A stretch of DNA of 64,000 nucleotides, from contig JASBUK010000099.1 in NCBI GenBank assembly GCA_030147925.1, forward strand, positions 1 to 64,000, given 5' to 3'. Below the pieces are notes generated by a model, which saw nothing but the letters and a program-made list of their open reading frames with translations, was not told the origin of the DNA and did not search any database. Source of the stretch: Trueperaceae bacterium (GTDB lineage: Bacteria; Deinococcota; Deinococci; Deinococcales; Trueperaceae). Shown one piece after another: positions 1 to 7,925 of the stretch (positions within the stretch are counted from its first letter, which is position 1; each line of letters begins with the position of its first letter). The position numbers and the translations under genes were made by a program.

Positions 1-57
1 TTGTGAGAGCGTATCACTGATAATGCAGTAAGCCGTTACAATAAAGCTGTCGTCCAT
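1..57 (-). CDS. Transposase, N-terminal fragment (window edge)
   Basis: An open frame starts with ATG at 57 on the minus strand behind a good ribosome binding site (GGAGG, 7 bases upstream) and runs off the left edge. The 19 visible residues (MDDSFIVTAY then CIISDTLSQ) resemble the start of IS982-type transposases, which begin with a short hydrophobic stretch followed by acidic residues. Only 19 residues are visible, so the family call is tentative. A perfect 10-base inverted repeat (54-63 and 105-114) brackets the upstream region and may belong to the element end. Confidence 0.4.
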   Translation of the reverse strand, partial: MDDSFIVTAYCIISDTLSQ

Positions 58-134
58 AGGGATTCCTCCAAACTTGATGTCAATCAACACCAGTTTGAAC
101 GGTCATCCCTATGGATGGCAACTAGCAATTACGG

Positions 135-140
135 TATAAT
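135..140 (+). promoter_or_regulatory. -10 box of a leaderless promoter
   Basis: A consensus TATAAT lies 8 bases before an ATG at 149 that begins a signal-peptide-like frame. This is the spacing seen for leaderless genes elsewhere in the window. No convincing -35 box is visible. Confidence 0.5.
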
Positions 141-148
141 AACCTGAG

Positions 149-708
149 ATGCTGAAACTCCAGAGATTGGTTTTTGTAATCGTCGCTTTGTTCGCAAGTT
201 CGCAATCCCGGCAATGGCACCCCCGGGTTTGCATCCGCAGGTTGCGCATGCCCAAAGCGTAGCACCGCTCGATGATATGGTGACTCTGCTGCAAGATGAA
301 CAGAATACTATCCAGATTGTCGAGACCTACGGCACAAGTGTGGTCGCCCTCGAGACCTCCAGTGTAACCTTAGGCGTCAGTGTTCAGGCAGTGGACGCCT
401 ACCCCGAGAGTATCCGTCAAAACCTTAAATTGCCCGCAGCAAGCGTGGTTGTAACGGAGGTGCAGACTGACAGTCCAGTGGACGCGACGGGTCTGCACGG
501 TGCTCAGTTCACGCTCGTGTCTGAAGATGAGCGCCACACTGCCAGAGGTGACGTGATTTTGGCAGTGAACGGTGAGGACGTCGGCAGCGTTGAGACCTGC
601 CAGGAAGTGGTCGCAAGCTTTACAACCGGCGACAAGCTCGAGCTATACACCTGGCGCAGCGGTGAAGAGCAGACTTTAACACTCAGCCTCGCCGCGCTGC
701 AAGGGTAA
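149..708 (+). pseudogene. HtrA/DegP-like serine protease pseudogene (signal peptide plus PDZ, catalytic domain lost)
   Basis: The frame from ATG 149 encodes a signal-peptide-like start (basic residues, then LVFVIVALFASS). Around 195-215 the reading frame must shift to continue into the frame that runs to 708, which gives the usual HtrA entry segment (IVETYGTSVVALETSS). It then jumps straight to the linker (LGVSVQAVDAYPESI) and a PDZ domain (GDVILAVNGEDVGSVE). HtrA proteases have about 200 residues with the His-Asp-Ser triad between these segments; here they are absent, so no peptidase activity is expected. A shortened secreted protein starting at ATG 214 (164 residues) is possible but lacks a signal peptide. 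It heads a proteostasis cluster where an HtrA would be in place. The frameshift and deletion are seen directly; loss of function is inferred. Confidence 0.65.
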
Positions 709-713
709 AGCGC

Positions 714-1004
714 GTGGCCCGCTTCGCCAACGACATCGACATCACCCTATTGGCGCTGGTGAGCTATTTGCAACACCGCCTTTTTCTGCTCGAGGGTAAG
801 TCGCCCCCAAAAGCCGAACGGCTTACCCGCCGGGTGGTAACGCTCGCTTACCGTATGGCTTTTGGCGAAGCCTTGAGCGAAAAGACGCATGCTGCCATCG
901 ACCGCGCGGTGGAGCGGCTGGTGGACGCGGTTGCTGCGCTCGAGGTACTTATTGAGGAAGAAGAACAAGCGCTGGAGCGTGAAAAACCACCTTCGACGAA
1001 TTGA
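714..1004 (+). CDS. Hypothetical small helical protein
   Basis: A 96-residue protein starting at GTG, 5 bases after the HtrA pseudogene. It is predicted to be largely alpha-helical, with a basic middle (KAERLTRRVV) and a very acidic, coiled-coil-like C-terminus (LIEEEEQALEREK). No signal peptide, membrane segment or known motif is visible. Co-orientation and tight spacing with the following genes suggest it belongs to the stress cluster. Function unknown. Confidence 0.55.
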   Translation: MARFANDIDITLLALVSYLQHRLFLLEGKSPPKAERLTRRVVTLAYRMAFGEALSEKTHAAIDRAVERLVDAVAALEVLIEEEEQALEREKPPSTN

Positions 1005-1020
1005 GAAAGGAGGGAAGGTT

Positions 1021-1497
1021 ATGAACATGAAAGAGTGGGTTCGTTTAAATGACTGGGCTAAGGTTGCTCGTCACCTAAAAAAACGTCATCCCGGGGGCAT
1101 GGTCGGGGAGCGAGATGAACTGATCACCGAACTGGTCAATGTAGATAAGCTTTCTCACCAAGACGCTGTCAGGGCTGCCGTTGCCCTCGAGGAAGCGGGG
1201 CACGCCCACCACCTGCCCAGCGAACGCAGCTGCTGGCTATTTACCCGCCAGCCCGTCGCTTTGCGTAACCTGATGCAAGGGTTTGATGAGGAATACGCTG
1301 AGTTCGTGGGACACAGTGAGAACCCCAGAGAGGAAATGCTCGAGTTCATCGGCGCGCAACTGAACGTTGACGAGGATGTGGCTGAAGAAGTTCTTGCGGG
1401 TTTCGAGTCTGCAGGCTACAGTTCGGTCGTCTACGACCCGAACCTAACACGTGACCGCATGTTAATGAAGTTCCCTGAAGCCTTCCTGCCTATGTAG
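1021..1497 (+). CDS. Hypothetical cytoplasmic protein
   Basis: A 158-residue soluble protein. ATG 1021 is chosen over an upstream in-frame start because AAAGGAGGG lies at the right distance before it; the upstream extension only overlaps the previous gene. The N-terminus has the pattern of a small helical domain (DELITELVNVDKLSHQDAV), followed by an acidic helical C-terminal half with a repeated VDEDVAEEVLAGFES-type segment. No catalytic motif is recognised. It sits 8 bases ahead of the M50 protease gene and is probably co-transcribed with it. Confidence 0.65.
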   Translation: MNMKEWVRLNDWAKVARHLKKRHPGGMVGERDELITELVNVDKLSHQDAVRAAVALEEAGHAHHLPSERSCWLFTRQPVALRNLMQGFDEEYAEFVGHSENPREEMLEFIGAQLNVDEDVAEEVLAGFESAGYSSVVYDPNLTRDRMLMKFPEAFLPM

Positions 1498-1504
1498 CAG
1501 AACG

Positions 1505-2611
1505 ATGAGCTGGTCACTTAGAATCATCCGCGTCGCCGGAATCGACGTCAAAATCCATTTAACCTTCCTGCTGCTGTTGGCCTGGATCGGCTTCACCTAC
1601 TACCTGCAGGGAGGTGCAACAGTGGCCTTTCAGGGTGTGCTCTTTATCGTGCTGCTCTTCGCCTGCGTGCTGTTGCACGAGTTCGGGCACGCGCTGGCGG
1701 CGCGTCGTTACGGCATTCTCACGCCGGACATCACCTTGCTGCCTATCGGCGGGGTGGCGCGGCTGCAGCGGATGCCGGACAAACCGGGGCAAGAACTCGT
1801 GGTGGCGCTGGCCGGGCCGCTGGTGAATGTGCTCATCGCCCTGCTGCTTTTCCTCGTTTTAGGGCGGATGGCGGGGGTGGAGGAGCTGGCACAGCTCGAG
1901 GATCCGCGCGTCAGTCTGCTGGCGAAGCTGCTCTCGGTAAACATCGCGCTGGTGCTCTTTAACCTCATCCCTGCCTTCCCGATGGACGGCGGGCGGGTGC
2001 TGCGGGCGCTTTTAGCCATGCGCATGGATTACGTACGGGCGACACAAATCGCCGCCAGCACCGGGCAGGGCTTAGCCTTTCTGTTCGGTTTCTGGGGGCT
2101 ATTCAACAATCCCCTCTTGATTTTCATCGCGCTCTTTGTCTACTTGGGCGCAGCACAAGAGGCCAGCCTGGTGCAGATGCGCGACTTGGCCGAGGGCTTA
2201 CCCGTGTCATCAGCGATGGTGAGCGAGCTCAAAACCCTTCCGCTAGACGCCACCCTGAGTGACGCCGTGGACGCGCTTTTAAGCACCTCACAGCATGAGT
2301 TTCCGCTGGTCGATACGGTAGGCCGAGCGCACGGCATTTTGACCCGCGATCAACTCATTAAAGCGCTCCGCGAGAGCGGGCCGGAAGCAGCCGCCCTTAA
2401 GGTCATGCACAAGGATTTGCCCGAGGTGAGGCTGCGCACGCCCTTCGAGGAAGCGTTTACGCTCATGCAAGAAAGCGGCAGCCCGGCCTTGCCTGTGGTG
2501 GATGACCGGGGCCGTTTGGTCGGGCTCATCACACCTGAAAACGTCGGCGAGATGATGATGGTGCGCTCGGCACTGGGTCGCGGACCTTTGAGGGAGCGTG
2601 CCCTATCATGA
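1505..2611 (+). CDS. Site-2-type M50 zinc metalloprotease with CBS domains
   Basis: A 368-residue intramembrane protease of the SpoIVFB/Rip3 type. Zinc site: HEFGH at residues 58-62 within a membrane segment, with the third ligand in NLIPAFPMDGGR (about 153-164). Four to six hydrophobic segments cover residues 20-215, followed by two CBS motifs (about 225-360), which in this family bind adenine nucleotides and tune activity. Such enzymes clip membrane-bound substrates such as anti-sigma factors. Its stop overlaps the next ATG (ATGA), so the two genes are translationally coupled. Its place before ftsH suggests a role in membrane-protein quality control. Substrate unknown. Confidence 0.9.
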   Translation: MSWSLRIIRVAGIDVKIHLTFLLLLAWIGFTYYLQGGATVAFQGVLFIVLLFACVLLHEFGHALAARRYGILTPDITLLPIGGVARLQRMPDKPGQELVVALAGPLVNVLIALLLFLVLGRMAGVEELAQLEDPRVSLLAKLLSVNIALVLFNLIPAFPMDGGRVLRALLAMRMDYVRATQIAASTGQGLAFLFGFWGLFNNPLLIFIALFVYLGAAQEASLVQMRDLAEGLPVSSAMVSELKTLPLDATLSDAVDALLSTSQHEFPLVDTVGRAHGILTRDQLIKALRESGPEAAALKVMHKDLPEVRLRTPFEEAFTLMQESGSPALPVVDDRGRLVGLITPENVGEMMMVRSALGRGPLRERALS

Positions 2612-2889
2612 CGAAGCCCAAAGACCCCACCCTCTTCACGGTCATCCGGCAGCATGACGCCAGCGGCGTGAGCGGCACCGGGCGCGTTCTGGATGGCGTT
2701 ATCTTTCACACCGGACAGGTGGTGGTGTGTTGGCGCGCGGACGTCCGGGATGATGGGCGGGGCTACAGCAGCTTAGGTGTTTACCCGTCCTGGCGAGCCT
2801 TTAAGCACGTGCATATCGACTCGCACCCTGAAAACCGGACGCAAGTTATCTTCGGCAGCGAGCCGGGCTTTGAGGAAACCAAAGACTAA
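2608..2889 (+). CDS. Hypothetical protein coupled to M50 protease
   Basis: A 93-residue protein starting in a 4-base ATGA overlap with the protease gene. The sequence suggests a small beta-rich fold (TVIRQHDASGVSG, DGVIFHTGQVVVCWRAD), with several aromatic and histidine residues (YPSWRAFKHVHIDSH). No signal peptide or membrane segment. Similar short proteins that relate a value to a gene dosage or ligand were considered but no family is recognised. Position between two membrane proteases suggests an accessory role, by inference only. Confidence 0.7.
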   Translation: MTKPKDPTLFTVIRQHDASGVSGTGRVLDGVIFHTGQVVVCWRADVRDDGRGYSSLGVYPSWRAFKHVHIDSHPENRTQVIFGSEPGFEETKD

Positions 2890-2898
2890 GGAGGCCCC

Positions 2899-4752
2899 AT
2901 GAACCTGCGACAACGTCGTCAGACCCAATTTTCTTTTGTTTATGTTTTGGTTGCTATCGCCCTGATGTGGCTCTTTAACGAGTTTATCTTTCGTCCCTTT
3001 ATCATCCAGCGGACACAGGTGAGCTATGACCAGTTCCGCGAGGACTTAGAGCAGGGCCGCATCGACGAGGTGGTGCTCGGTGAAGACCTCATCATCTATG
3101 TTATGGGGGCCGAAGAGGGTGAAAGTCTGGAAGTCAGAAACACCGTACCCGTCGGGGACCGCGAGCTAATCAGCGATTTGCTGGCCCAGGGGGTGACCTT
3201 CCGGGCCAGAGCGCCCTCGAGCGGTCTCTTAACCACCTTACTCGGCTGGCTTATTCCCTTCATCCCCCTGCTGATTATCTGGTACCTGATCTTCCAGCGC
3301 ATGGGTGGGGGCGGCAACCTGCTCTCTTTCGGCAAGAGCCGCGCGCAAGAAATCTCAGGTGAGATGACGGGCGTCACCTTCGAAAACGTCGGCGGCATCA
3401 ATGAAGTTGAGGTGGAGCTCAAAGAAATTATCGACTTCTTAAAACACCCTGAGCGCTTTACCAAAATGGGCGCGAAGCTGCCCAAGGGCGTGCTGCTCGT
3501 CGGCCCGCCGGGAACGGGCAAGACGCTGGTTGCCAAGGCCACCGCAGGCGAGGCAGGAGTGCCCTTTTTCTCGCTCTCCGGCTCAGACTTTGTGGAGATG
3601 TTTGTGGGCGTCGGCGCAGCGCGGGTGCGCGACCTCTTCGAGCAGGCCAAAGAGAAAGCACCCTGTATCGTTTTTATTGACGAAATCGATGCCATCGGGC
3701 AGGCTCGAGCCCAGGCGGGTGTGGTTCAGATGCACGACGAACGCGAGCAGACCTTAAACCAGCTTTTAACCGAAATGGACGGTTTCGACCCCAACACGGG
3801 CGTCATCATCATGGCAGCGACCAACCGACCCGAGGTACTCGACAAGGCGCTGCTGCGTCCCGGACGCTTCGACCGGCAAATCCAGGTGACGCCGCCGAGT
3901 GAAGGGGGACGCCTGCAGATTTTGAAGATTCACATACGCGACGTTCCCTTAGCGGATGGGGTCGATTTAGAACGCTTAGCGCAAATCACTGCAGGCTTTA
4001 GCGGCGCGGATCTTGCCAACATCGTCAACGAGGCCGCACTCATGGCGGTCAGGCACGGGCATGATAAGGTCACGTCCGCCGATTTTGACTTAGCAATTGA
4101 GCGCGTGGTGGCTGGTCTCCAGCGTAAGGAGCCCTTAGGCGAAGAGCTGCGCCGCAAGGTAGCCTATCACGAGGGCGGTCACGCGCTCGTCGCGGCACTC
4201 TTGCCTCACACCGAGCCGGTACATAAAGTCAGCATCATCCCGACTACCAAGGGTGCACTAGGCTACACCCTGCAGATGCCTGACGAAGACCGGTACCTCA
4301 TGGGCGAGGCCACGCTCAAAGAACGCTTGGTGGTTCTCTTGGGCGGACGGGCCGCAGAGATGCTAGTTTTTGACGAGGTCTCCACGGGGGCGGCGAACGA
4401 CCTCGAGCGCGCCACCGACATCGCCAGACGTATGATCACCGAATTCGGCATGAGCGAGGTTTTGGGTCCGGTGCGCTACACGCCACCCGCAGGCTTCGGC
4501 TATCTGGGAACGCAAACCGGGCTTCGGCAAGACCTCAGCCCCGAGACGACGGCTAAGGTGGACAGCGAGGTGCGTAAAATTGTCAGCGAGGCACAGGGCA
4601 GGGCTTTGGAGTTGCTCAAAACGCACAGGGAGGGGCTCGAGCACTTAGCTCAGCTTTTGCAAGCAAACGAAGTGGTTACAGGCGAAGAAGTTTATGCCAC
4701 TTTAGATAGCGGCATAAAGCCTAAAATTGCAGCTAAACCAACATCTGCTTAA
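2899..4752 (+). CDS. ftsH: ATP-dependent zinc metalloprotease FtsH
   Basis: A 617-residue membrane-anchored AAA+ protease that extracts and degrades misfolded membrane and soluble proteins. Seen in order: membrane helix at about 12-32, extracytoplasmic domain, second helix at about 112-132, Walker A GPPGTGKT (202-209), Walker [10 protein letters not shown] (about 257-265), second region of homology ([19 protein letters not shown]), zinc motif HEGGH (424-428) and the third ligand Asp in [10 protein letters not shown] (501). The usual motif is HEAGH; the Ala-to-Gly change leaves the His and Glu residues intact. Full family length. A strong ribosome binding site (AAGGAGG) precedes the ATG. It sits centrally in the protease/chaperone cluster and is probably an extra, stress-related copy rather than the housekeeping one. 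Confidence 0.95.
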   Translation: MNLRQRRQTQFSFVYVLVAIALMWLFNEFIFRPFIIQRTQVSYDQFREDLEQGRIDEVVLGEDLIIYVMGAEEGESLEVRNTVPVGDRELISDLLAQGVTFRARAPSSGLLTTLLGWLIPFIPLLIIWYLIFQRMGGGGNLLSFGKSRAQEISGEMTGVTFENVGGINEVEVELKEIIDFLKHPERFTKMGAKLPKGVLLVGPPGTGKTLVAKATAGEAGVPFFSLSGSDFVEMFVGVGAARVRDLFEQAKEKAPCIVFIDEIDAIGQARAQAGVVQMHDEREQTLNQLLTEMDGFDPNTGVIIMAATNRPEVLDKALLRPGRFDRQIQVTPPSEGGRLQILKIHIRDVPLADGVDLERLAQITAGFSGADLANIVNEAALMAVRHGHDKVTSADFDLAIERVVAGLQRKEPLGEELRRKVAYHEGGHALVAALLPHTEPVHKVSIIPTTKGALGYTLQMPDEDRYLMGEATLKERLVVLLGGRAAEMLVFDEVSTGAANDLERATDIARRMITEFGMSEVLGPVRYTPPAGFGYLGTQTGLRQDLSPETTAKVDSEVRKIVSEAQGRALELLKTHREGLEHLAQLLQANEVVTGEEVYATLDSGIKPKIAAKPTSA

Positions 4753-4769
4753 GTCTGAGAGGTGATGTC

Positions 4770-5354
4770 ATGCCAGGTGAGCTATTCAATCAGGACTTCA
4801 TCGATAAACGCGAAGTTAATGCTGAGGTCTTAAAGCAACTCAGCCTTTTAGCCATCGATATTGCCCGTGAAGGACGTGAGGGCAGAAAAATAGGTACGCT
4901 CTTTACACTAGGTGATAGTGACGCTGTTTTGGCGCTTTCACAACCACTAATTCTCGATCCCCTTTACGGACACGCTGACGACCTAAAATATATTGGCAAT
5001 CCTAATATGCGCGAAACGGTTAAAGAACTTGCCCAACTTGATGGAGCCTTTGTGGTATCTGAAGAGGGCACGGTTTTCTCAGCTTGCCGCTATCTTTTTA
5101 CCTCTCACGCTCAGCTTAAGCTGCCTTTAGGTTTTGGCGCGCGTCACATGGCAGCGGCATCTATCACCTACGCAACCAAAGCCGTTGCTGTGGTCGTGTC
5201 TGAAAGCGGGCTGGTTCGTCTTTTTGACGACGGTGAATTGATGGCCGAAATCATCCCTGAACTGTGGATGCTGCGCTCGCACCACAGTCACATTCGCGGT
5301 CCAACCTTACAGCATACTGACGAAGACTTAACGGTGGTTAATAAGCAGGACTAG
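4770..5354 (+). CDS. Stand-alone diadenylate cyclase (DAC/DisA_N domain) protein
   Basis: A 194-residue protein consisting of a DAC domain with no DNA-binding or membrane part. Signature segments: DGAFVVSEEG (91-100), where the canonical motif is DGA, and GARHMAAASI (about 123-132), where the canonical motif is G(T)RHRAA; then VVVSESG (about 141-147). DAC enzymes condense two ATP into c-di-AMP. The second Arg of RHR is Met here, as also happens in some archaeal-type DAC proteins, so activity is likely but unproven. The N-terminal part (FTLGDSDAVLALSQPLILDPLYGH) resembles the soluble DacZ-like group. It follows ftsH by 17 bases with GAGGTGATGTC before the ATG, linking a second messenger to the protease cluster. 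Confidence 0.8.
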   Translation: MPGELFNQDFIDKREVNAEVLKQLSLLAIDIAREGREGRKIGTLFTLGDSDAVLALSQPLILDPLYGHADDLKYIGNPNMRETVKELAQLDGAFVVSEEGTVFSACRYLFTSHAQLKLPLGFGARHMAAASITYATKAVAVVVSESGLVRLFDDGELMAEIIPELWMLRSHHSHIRGPTLQHTDEDLTVVNKQD

Positions 5355-5356
5355 GC

Positions 5357-5599
5357 TCACCGTCCGAAGCGATCGAGTACCTCAATCACTAGCGCCGCGC
5401 CGACGAGGTTTGCTCCCAGGTCACGGCGGATGCGCTCAGCTCTGAAGACTTTCTCGGTATCGTCATCACTCAGCCAGAGAGTGTCGTTGCGCCTTTCCAG
5501 CACGACAAAGCCGATTTTGGCGTAACTTAGAACAACGTCCCGGGAAATCCCCTCGCGCTCTAAGGTCTCGATTTGAACGCCCTGTATCCTGACGAGCAT
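5357..5599 (-). CDS. cbpM: Chaperone modulator CbpM (MerR-like)
   Basis: An 80-residue protein with the CbpM pattern: a MerR-like helix-turn-helix (IETLEREGISRDVVLSYAK), a short beta wing (GFVVLERRNDTLWLSDDD) and a C-terminal helix (RAERIRRDLGANLVGAALVIEVL). CbpM binds the J domain of CbpA and inhibits its co-chaperone activity. Its ATG overlaps the stop of the upstream dnaJ-like gene by one base (ATGA), so the two proteins are made together. It ends only 2 bases from the convergent DAC gene. Confidence 0.85.
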   Translation of the reverse strand: MLVRIQGVQIETLEREGISRDVVLSYAKIGFVVLERRNDTLWLSDDDTEKVFRAERIRRDLGANLVGAALVIEVLDRFGR

Positions 5600-6474
5600 C
5601 AGCTACCCCCTTTAAGTAAGTCAGCCAGCTCCTGGTAAAGCTTCTCTTCTTTTTCGCTGGGGTTTTTCGGTACGGTGAGGTTCAAAACGGCGTACTGGTT
5701 ACCCCTACCTCCTCCGGCTTTGGGCCAGCCTTTGCCGCGCAACCTGAGCCGATGTCCAGCCTTGGCGTGTTTTGGGATACTCAAATCCACGGGGCCGTCC
5801 AGGGTGGGAACCCGCACGTTGCCGCCTACTACCGCGATGGGTGCGGGCACGTCGAGGTTCACAGTAATGTCATCTCCCTTCAATCTAAAGATCGGGTGCT
5901 CGGCAAGGCGCACACTAAGGAGCAAGTCCCCTGGCGGGTCACCGAGGCCACCCATGCCCGGCACCCGAATGCGGCTGCCATCCCGTACGCCCGGCGGAAT
6001 ATCGACCTCCATCGGTTGATTTTGCAACCTGAGGTTTTGCCTGCCCCCTCGGTAGGCTGTCTCTACAGGCAAAACGATTTCTGCCTCGTAGGTCATGCCG
6101 CGCCTGGGGCCACGCCGCACCCTCGAGCTGTCCACCCTACCCCCAAAGCGTTTGTCCCCGAAGAGCGTCTGAAAAAAATCTGAGAAGGCTTCGGGGTCTA
6201 TGTTGCCGCTCGTTTCATAGGTCCAGCCACCCTGCGGCGCTTGCGGAGGCTTCTGCACCGTACCAAACTGGTCGTAAGCTTTGCGTTTCTCAGGGTCGGA
6301 CAAAACCGCGTACGCCTCGCCCACCTCTTTAAAGCGTTCTTCGGCGTCACTGTCTTTGTTGACGTCGGGGTGGTACTTACGCGCCAGCTTGCGATAAGCC
6401 GCCCGAATCTCGTCCTGAGGGGCGTTTTTGTTTACCCCTAAGATGTTGTAGTAATCCTTAAAGGTTACGCTCAT
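5599..6474 (-). CDS. cbpA: CbpA/DnaJ-type co-chaperone
   Basis: A 291-residue type II J-domain protein that stimulates the ATPase of DnaK. J domain at residues 1-70 with the HPD tripeptide (KYHPDVNK), a short Gly/Phe-containing linker, then two beta-sandwich substrate-binding domains ([17 protein letters not shown] and [14 protein letters not shown] segments). The Cys-rich zinc domain of DnaJ is missing, as in CbpA. The start is ATG 6474 because [14 protein letters not shown] is the conserved beginning; the long upstream in-frame extension is not conserved. Adjacent CbpM supports the assignment. Confidence 0.9.
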   Translation of the reverse strand: MSVTFKDYYNILGVNKNAPQDEIRAAYRKLARKYHPDVNKDSDAEERFKEVGEAYAVLSDPEKRKAYDQFGTVQKPPQAPQGGWTYETSGNIDPEAFSDFFQTLFGDKRFGGRVDSSRVRRGPRRGMTYEAEIVLPVETAYRGGRQNLRLQNQPMEVDIPPGVRDGSRIRVPGMGGLGDPPGDLLLSVRLAEHPIFRLKGDDITVNLDVPAPIAVVGGNVRVPTLDGPVDLSIPKHAKAGHRLRLRGKGWPKAGGGRGNQYAVLNLTVPKNPSEKEEKLYQELADLLKGGS

Positions 6475-6764
6475 AATTTCCAAGTTTAGCCCCTCGGGCC
6501 GCCTACTGGCACGAGAGACGATGGTGCTGCATCTGCTTGTAAGCTGGCGGGCCACATTGCAGCCTGTTCCAACAAGGTCGCCGAGTGCTCCGGCACTGAT
6601 ATGCCTCGCGTTACACGGTAGGGTTTCATCTAGCACGTCTCAGCACGCTCGAGAGTACTCAGGCTTCCGCAACGGCGTCAATAGCTTCTGGACTCAGCCC
6701 TGTGTCAGCGTGTTCTTCAGCTTAGACCTGCTCTTGCCCGATTCACTCCTCAGCACTGCTGCGC
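6475..6764. other. Non-coding gap between cbpA and hsp20
   Basis: 290 bases lie between the cbpA start and the stop of the upstream Hsp20 gene. I see no convincing gene, CIRCE element or hairpin. A weak AT-rich stretch (CTAAACTTGGAAATTATG on the minus strand) just before cbpA could serve for initiation, so cbpA may be transcribed by read-through from the hsp20 genes or from its own weak promoter. Confidence 0.3.
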
Positions 6765-7187
6765 TCAGTCAGCTTCGACGATCTCAATTGTGTGTTTCTC
6801 GTGCTGCTCACGGGGCACGGTGACCTCTAAAACGCCGCGGCCCAGCCTGGTTTTAATGCCGTCAGGCTTAGCGTCTTCGGGCAGCGTCACGGCACGGTAC
6901 AGAGAACCGTAATAGACTTCGCTGACGCGGCGACGCTTGTGTTCTTCCTTGCGCTCGCCTTCGATGATAAGGGTGTTGCCCTCAAGCGTGACGCTCAAGT
7001 CTTCTTTCTTGAGGCCCGGCACGTCGACCTTTAAGGTGTAGTGGTCGTCGTGATCCTCGAGGTCGAGCGCGGGTTCGAACTCCGCCAGCGACCAGGGGTT
7101 GTCGAAAAAGCGCTCGAAGGCGCGTTCCATGTCCTGGCGCAGGCGCTGCCGCCGCGCCGGCAAAAAGCGTTCTAAGCGTTCTAACAT
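6765..7187 (-). CDS. Small heat shock protein Hsp20
   Basis: A 140-residue ATP-independent holdase. Alpha-crystallin domain from about residue 45 (ALDLEDHDDHYTLKVDVPG) to 135, including the LSVTLEGNTLIIEGER strand pair and the hallmark A-x-x-x-x-G-V-L motif variant (TRLGRGVLEVTVPR). The Arg-rich N-terminus (RLERFLPARRQRLRQDMERAF) is typical. ATG preceded by GAGGTGAG. Second gene of a two-Hsp20 unit, 27 bases after the first; the two proteins differ clearly, so they may form hetero-oligomers or have different clients. Confidence 0.93.
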   Translation of the reverse strand: MLERLERFLPARRQRLRQDMERAFERFFDNPWSLAEFEPALDLEDHDDHYTLKVDVPGLKKEDLSVTLEGNTLIIEGERKEEHKRRRVSEVYYGSLYRAVTLPEDAKPDGIKTRLGRGVLEVTVPREQHEKHTIEIVEAD

Positions 7188-7214
7188 GTCAACTCACCTC
7201 TCCGAAAATTGTGC

Positions 7215-7613
7215 TTAGCTCACGCTGATGTCGATCTTGCGCGGCTTACTGGCTTCGCTGCGCGGCACAAACAGATGCAAGACACCGTTTTTGTAGTTCG
7301 CCTCGGTCTTGTTCAGGTCGTAGGTCGAGGGCACGGTGAAGGTTCGGGCGAAGCTGCCGTAAGCACCTTCCATACGGTGGTAGGTGATATTTTCATCCCG
7401 CTCGAAGGGCCGCTCAGCGCGGATGCTTAAGCTGTTCTGCTCGCTGTTCACATAGACGTGCTCGGGGTCGACACCGGGTAAGTAAACCGACAGGTGAATG
7501 CCCGCCGCATCCTCGGTGATGTCAACTGGCGCGCGGTAGCTGCGGTCCGAGACTTCCGAGTGTGAGCGCTCACTCATGTCCTCAAAATCGGCAAATGGAT
7601 AAAAGCGTAACAT
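7215..7613 (-). CDS. Small heat shock protein Hsp20
   Basis: A 132-residue Hsp20 with an alpha-crystallin domain from about residue 28 (APVDITEDAAGIHLSVYLPG) and the motif NYKNGVLHLFVPR near the C-terminus. The short N-terminal arm is acidic and aromatic (YPFADFEDMSER). Ribosome binding site GGAAAGGAG precedes the ATG. First gene of the minus-strand chaperone unit (hsp20-hsp20-cbpA-cbpM), transcribed from a near-consensus promoter at 7670-7698 that overlaps a palindrome. Confidence 0.93.
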   Translation of the reverse strand: MLRFYPFADFEDMSERSHSEVSDRSYRAPVDITEDAAGIHLSVYLPGVDPEHVYVNSEQNSLSIRAERPFERDENITYHRMEGAYGSFARTFTVPSTYDLNKTEANYKNGVLHLFVPRSEASKPRKIDISVS

Positions 7614-7669
7614 CGTTACTCTCCTTTCCTTTGGCGAAGTCGAAATATCGTTTATCTATCGCCACTCAC

Positions 7670-7698
7670 AATATAATATATGAGTCTAATATTATCAA
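7670..7698 (-). promoter_or_regulatory. hsp20 promoter with overlapping palindrome
   Basis: On the minus strand TTGATA-N17-TATATT is a near-consensus housekeeping promoter, giving a 5' UTR of about 50 bases before hsp20 (ATG at 7613). The spacer holds an inverted repeat ATAATAT-N9-ATATTAT, positioned so that a bound repressor would block the polymerase. Which protein binds is unknown; neither a CIRCE nor a HAIR sequence is present. Confidence 0.6.
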
Positions 7699-7739
7699 GT
7701 ATTCTTACAATACAGATTAGGGCTTACGCATGTAGAACC

Positions 7740-7922
7740 TTAATCATCCCAGCCAGCTCTCACGCACTTGGCATTACTGTGGGCGTTCGTTTGGGTAGAA
7801 CCGACGTTGCGACTGTTTTTAAACCAGCTAGGGTCTTCGAGTGTGAGCACGAAAGTCAACACCGTCAAAGTCCCGACTCCACGCACGCGGGTAAGCAATT
7901 GAGTCTCGGGATAAGTCTCTTC
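7740..7922 (-). pseudogene. IS110-family transposase remnant
   Basis: Minus-strand translation of this otherwise empty gap gives YPETQLLTRVRGVG followed by TLTVLTFVLTLEDPSWF and KNSRNVG, which is the conserved transposase_20 region of IS110-type enzymes (usually YPEV.LL..VPGVG.LTAL.FVLTLEDP..F..SR.VG). After SRNVG the frame diverges and stops at 7740, and no N-terminal RuvC-like domain precedes it. It is therefore a degraded fragment. It starts 4 bases from the end of the neighbouring oxidoreductase gene and marks the right border of the chaperone cluster. Confidence 0.75.
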
Positions 7923-7925
7923 TGC

